NCBI GenBank assembly: GCA_964637705.1
Contig: CAZWVM010000089.1
Location: forward strand, 1-13,900
DNA from: CAZWVM01 sp964637705
GTDB lineage: Bacteria > UBA8481
Length of the DNA: 13,900 nt
Direction: 5' to 3'
Part shown: one piece after another, positions 11,700 to 13,900 of the stretch
Layout of the letters: every line of letters starts with the position of its first letter
Position numbering within the stretch: the first letter of the stretch is position 1
Translations under genes and position numbers: made by a program
Notes under the pieces: model-generated
The model's database searches: none
What the model was told of the DNA's origin: nothing
Seen by the model: the letters and a program-made list of their open reading frames with translations, nothing else

Positions 11700-12977
11700 A
11701 TGTTTCGGCTGACCGAGAGACACACGACGTTCGGGACGGAATTGCGCGCCGCGGCCGCGACCTTTCTCACGATGGGCTACATCCTCTTCGTCAACCCCGA
11801 CATCCTCAAGGCCGCCGGGATGCCCGTCGAGGCTTCGATCGCGGCGACGGCGGTCGCGGCGGCGCTCTCGACGATCGTCATGGGCCTGTATGCGAATCTC
11901 CCGGTCGCGATGGCCCCGGGCATGGGCCTTAACGCCTTCTTCGCCTTTACGCTCTGCGGCGCGCTCGGCCTCTCCTGGCCGGTCGCCCTCGGCGTGGTCT
12001 TCGTCGAGGGGATGCTGAACGTCGTCCTGGCCTACTCGCGATTCCGGGACTGGATCGTCGAGGCGATCCCTGAGCCCTTGAAGCTCGCGATCGCGGTCGG
12101 GATCGGCTTCTTCCTCGCCCTGATCGGCGTGAAGCAGATGGGCCTGATCGTCGCGAGTCCGGCCACCCTGGTCACGCGCGGCGATCTCGGGTCCCTTCCC
12201 ACGCTTCTCGGTCTCGGCGGCCTGGCCCTGACGGCCGCCCTCTTCGTCCGGAACGTCAAGGGCGCGATCCTGGTCGGCATCGTCTCGACGGCCCTGGCCG
12301 GCTACGCGACGGGCGCGGCCCCCTGGCCGTCCGCCCTCGTCGCGGCGCCGCCCGACATCCGCCCCGTGCTCTTCTCACTGGACTGGCGCGGCGCGCTCCA
12401 ACCCGCGCTCATCGGCGTCATCCTCTCCTTCATGTTCGTCGACCTCTTCGATTCGGTCGGGACGCTCCTCTCGGTGGCGCGTCCCGTCGGCGTGGCGACG
12501 GACGCGAAGGACCCGGCGATGCGCCAGGCCCTGAGAGCCGATGCCGTCGGGACCGTGATCGGAGCCCTGGCCGGCACCTCCTCGACGACCTCCTACATCG
12601 AGAGCGCGGCCGGCGTGGAGGAGGGAGGTCGCACCGGCCTCACCGCCGTTTTCGTCGGCGTCTTCTTCCTCCTGGCCCTCGTCTTCCATCCCTTCATCGC
12701 CGCCGTGCCGGCCTTCGCGACGGCCCCGGCGCTCGTCATCGTGGGCCTGGCCATGGCGAGGAACCTCCGCGAGATCGATTTTCAGGACGGGGTCGTCGCC
12801 GTCCCCGCGTTTCTCACGATCGTCCTCATGCCTTTCACCTTCTCCATCTCCACGGGCATCGGCGTCGGGTTGGCGGGCTACATCCTGATGGCGGCCGCGG
12901 CGGGGCGGATCCGCGAGGTGCATCCGATGCTCTACGTCATCGTGGCCCTCTTCGTCGCAACGCTGGCCTTCGAGTAG
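11700..12977 (+). CDS. AzgA-type guanine/hypoxanthine permease (NCS2)
   Basis: The 425-residue inner-membrane protein matches the AzgA branch of nucleobase-cation symporters. Family motifs are in order: TFLTMGYILFVNPDIL near the N terminus, MAPGMGLNAFFAF, IPEPLKLAIAVGIGFFLALIG, MFVDLFDSVGTL, and the substrate-site region GTSSTTSYIESAAGVEEGGR followed by TGLTA. Hydrophobic segments fill the rest. Family members import guanine, hypoxanthine or adenine with protons; which of these is used here cannot be told. GGGAGGG lies just before the ATG. Its upstream partner is the DUF155 gene. No purine riboswitch is seen upstream. Confidence 0.92.
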   Translation: MFRLTERHTTFGTELRAAAATFLTMGYILFVNPDILKAAGMPVEASIAATAVAAALSTIVMGLYANLPVAMAPGMGLNAFFAFTLCGALGLSWPVALGVVFVEGMLNVVLAYSRFRDWIVEAIPEPLKLAIAVGIGFFLALIGVKQMGLIVASPATLVTRGDLGSLPTLLGLGGLALTAALFVRNVKGAILVGIVSTALAGYATGAAPWPSALVAAPPDIRPVLFSLDWRGALQPALIGVILSFMFVDLFDSVGTLLSVARPVGVATDAKDPAMRQALRADAVGTVIGALAGTSSTTSYIESAAGVEEGGRTGLTAVFVGVFFLLALVFHPFIAAVPAFATAPALVIVGLAMARNLREIDFQDGVVAVPAFLTIVLMPFTFSISTGIGVGLAGYILMAAAAGRIREVHPMLYVIVALFVATLAFE

Positions 12978-13030
12978 GGCGGTCGTTTCCCGGTCGGAAT
13001 TCGCGATTCCCCGCGGTCCGATTCGTGGCT

Positions 13031-13077
13031 TCCCGTCGCCGCTCTGTACGAAAAAACACGGTCAGCGAGCGACGGGA
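13031..13077. repeat. Inverted repeat upstream of the M6 gene
   Basis: TCCCGTCGC (13031-13039) pairs perfectly with GCGACGGGA (13069-13077) around a 29-base loop that holds an A run (13051-13056) and a further CGCT/AGCG pair. It lies in the 147-base gap between the permease and the protease gene. It could be a terminator for the permease or an operator for the protease; there is no T tract after the stem on the plus strand. Confidence 0.45.
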
Positions 13078-13105
13078 GACGTAGCCGAGGGGCGGCGAAA
13101 CGCGG

Positions 13106-13111
13106 TATGAT
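13106..13111 (+). promoter_or_regulatory. -10 box of the M6 peptidase gene
   Basis: TATGAT, one base from consensus, ends 13 bases before the ATG at 13125. It contains the in-frame ATG at 13107, which argues against using that codon as the start. No good -35 is visible. Confidence 0.4.
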
Positions 13112-13124
13112 GGGACGGGGTTGG

Positions 13125-13900
13125 ATGGCTTCCCGAATGACCGCATCGCCTCGCCGGAGGACGCTTCGGCCGGCACTTCTTCTCTTCGCCCTTCTGCTGT
13201 CGACGCCGGTCGTTGTGCACGCGCTGGTGCCGCCGACCGCGGAAGAACTCGTCGGATACGCGGCGGACGGAACGCTCGCGGCGCGCCGTGCCTACGCCGA
13301 ATCCCTCGGGAACCACGTTCCCTCGCCCGAGGTGGCGCGCTCGATCCGCAACAAGATGGAGGATCTCGCCGCTGCCGTCGAATCGGGAGATTCCCGGCTC
13401 TTCGCCCCGCAGAGGCCCTACAACTGGACGACCGGCCTGCCCACGACCGGGAGCCCGAAGATCCTCGTTCTCTGCATCGAGTTCGCGGACTCGGTTCACA
13501 CGAACGACACGGCGGAACTCGACAGCAAGATCTTCGGCGCCGGCGATACGGCCTCCGACGCGCCTTACGAGAGCCTCAACTACTTCTACCGCCGTTCCTC
13601 GTACAACCAGCTCGACGTGCGGGGGAACGTCCTGGGTTGGTACAGGACGACCTACCCGCGCGGCGATGTGGTGACGACGCCGACGGGGCGCGAGAACCTG
13701 ATCAAGGAGGCCCTGACCCACTTCGACACGATGGGGCATGATTTCTCGCAGTATGACAACAACGGCGACGGGAAGATCGACTTCTTCGCCGTCCTCTGGA
13801 CCGGTCCCGACAACGGCTGGGGCAACTTCTGGTGGGCCTACAAGACATTGCATGCTCACAAGGTTGGACATCCGCAGCAGCCCAGAGTAGATCGCTGTGG
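13125..13900 (+). CDS. Secreted M6-family metalloprotease (N-terminal part)
   Basis: The open frame runs off the window after 258 codons. A signal peptide is clear: basic residues at 10-14, a hydrophobic run at 16-30 and a likely cut after VHA (30-32). A propeptide-like stretch, PPTAEELVGYAADGTL, precedes the peptidase region that opens with GSPKILVLCIEFADS. YESLNYFYRRSSYNQLDVRG followed by NVLGWYR is typical of M6 (immune inhibitor A-like) peptidases. DNNGDGKID at 211-219 is a calcium-binding loop. The HExxH zinc site lies beyond the window, so activity cannot be judged. In-frame ATGs at 13107, 13110, 13125 and 13137 are possible; 13125 is preferred because the first two overlap the -10 box. 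The last 20 codons look foreign. Confidence 0.75.
   Translation, partial: MASRMTASPRRRTLRPALLLFALLLSTPVVVHALVPPTAEELVGYAADGTLAARRAYAESLGNHVPSPEVARSIRNKMEDLAAAVESGDSRLFAPQRPYNWTTGLPTTGSPKILVLCIEFADSVHTNDTAELDSKIFGAGDTASDAPYESLNYFYRRSSYNQLDVRGNVLGWYRTTYPRGDVVTTPTGRENLIKEALTHFDTMGHDFSQYDNNGDGKIDFFAVLWTGPDNGWGNFWWAYKTLHAHKVGHPQQPRVDRC
13842..13900. other. Atypical 3' tail of the window
   Basis: From about 13842 composition changes. 33 of the last 61 bases are G or C, and only about half of the codon third positions are, whereas almost all are just upstream. Codons such as AGA, GTA, TTG and GGA cluster here. The protein after WWAYKT no longer reads like an M6 peptidase. This may be a chimeric or low-quality contig end. 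Confidence 0.4.

Noticed and set aside
12978..13105. Purine riboswitch or other RNA near the permease
   Set aside because: The 128-base gap lies after the permease, shows only a simple inverted repeat, and has none of the conserved purine-aptamer junctions; none is seen upstream of the permease pair either.
13107..13124. ATG-ATG start of the M6 peptidase at 13107/13110
   Set aside because: Both codons overlap the TATGAT -10 box and so would lie upstream of the transcript start.

Overview
The window is a GC-rich, densely packed bacterial segment. The third codon position is almost always G or C, and genes are short-spaced or overlap by four bases. Lineage is inferred only. A predicted sigma-54 promoter, signal-peptide exoproteins, an M6-type secreted peptidase and a CheY/CheX pair fit an uncultured Gram-negative bacterium of deltaproteobacterial or FCB/Eisenbacteria-like type. 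Nothing here fixes the phylum.

Layout. Bases 1-50 look like the 3' end of a tRNA-like gene whose 5' part lies outside the window. Its last 18 bases belong to a 69-bp sequence that recurs 155 bp downstream, with palindromic DNA between the copies. A DnaQ-like DEDDh exonuclease follows (274-885). Next is a 149-bp multi-hairpin element with 26-bp inverted arms (904-1052), then an exported DUF3298-type protein (1135-2316). That gene converges on a Uup-type ABC-F ATPase on the minus strand (2344-4146). The ATPase gene is divergent from htpX (4291-5142), which has a textbook -24/-12 sigma-54 promoter.

The centre holds a two-gene operon. The first gene is a fusion of an OadA/PycB-like carboxyltransferase domain, lacking key metal and substrate residues, with an AccB-like biotin carrier domain (5264-7060). 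It overlaps scpA (7057-8070) by four bases. Two small unrecognised minus-strand genes follow (8086-8298 and 8306-8557), divergent from recO (8693-9346). Next comes a cluster of PTS EIIA (PtsN-like), CheY-like receiver and CheX phosphatase (9403-10786), closed by a strong intrinsic terminator. A DUF155/RMD1-family membrane protein and an AzgA-type purine permease form another pair (10880-12977). The window ends inside a secreted M6-type metalloprotease (13125 onward). Its last 60 or so bases differ in composition and codon use and may be an assembly junction.

Main points of interest: (1) the catalytically degenerate carboxyltransferase fused to a biotin carrier and coupled to scpA; (2) two palindromic intergenic elements sharing CGGA-loop hairpins; (3) -10-like TANNNT boxes 5-9 bases before start codons, suggesting frequent leaderless transcription; (4) the sigma-54 promoter of htpX.
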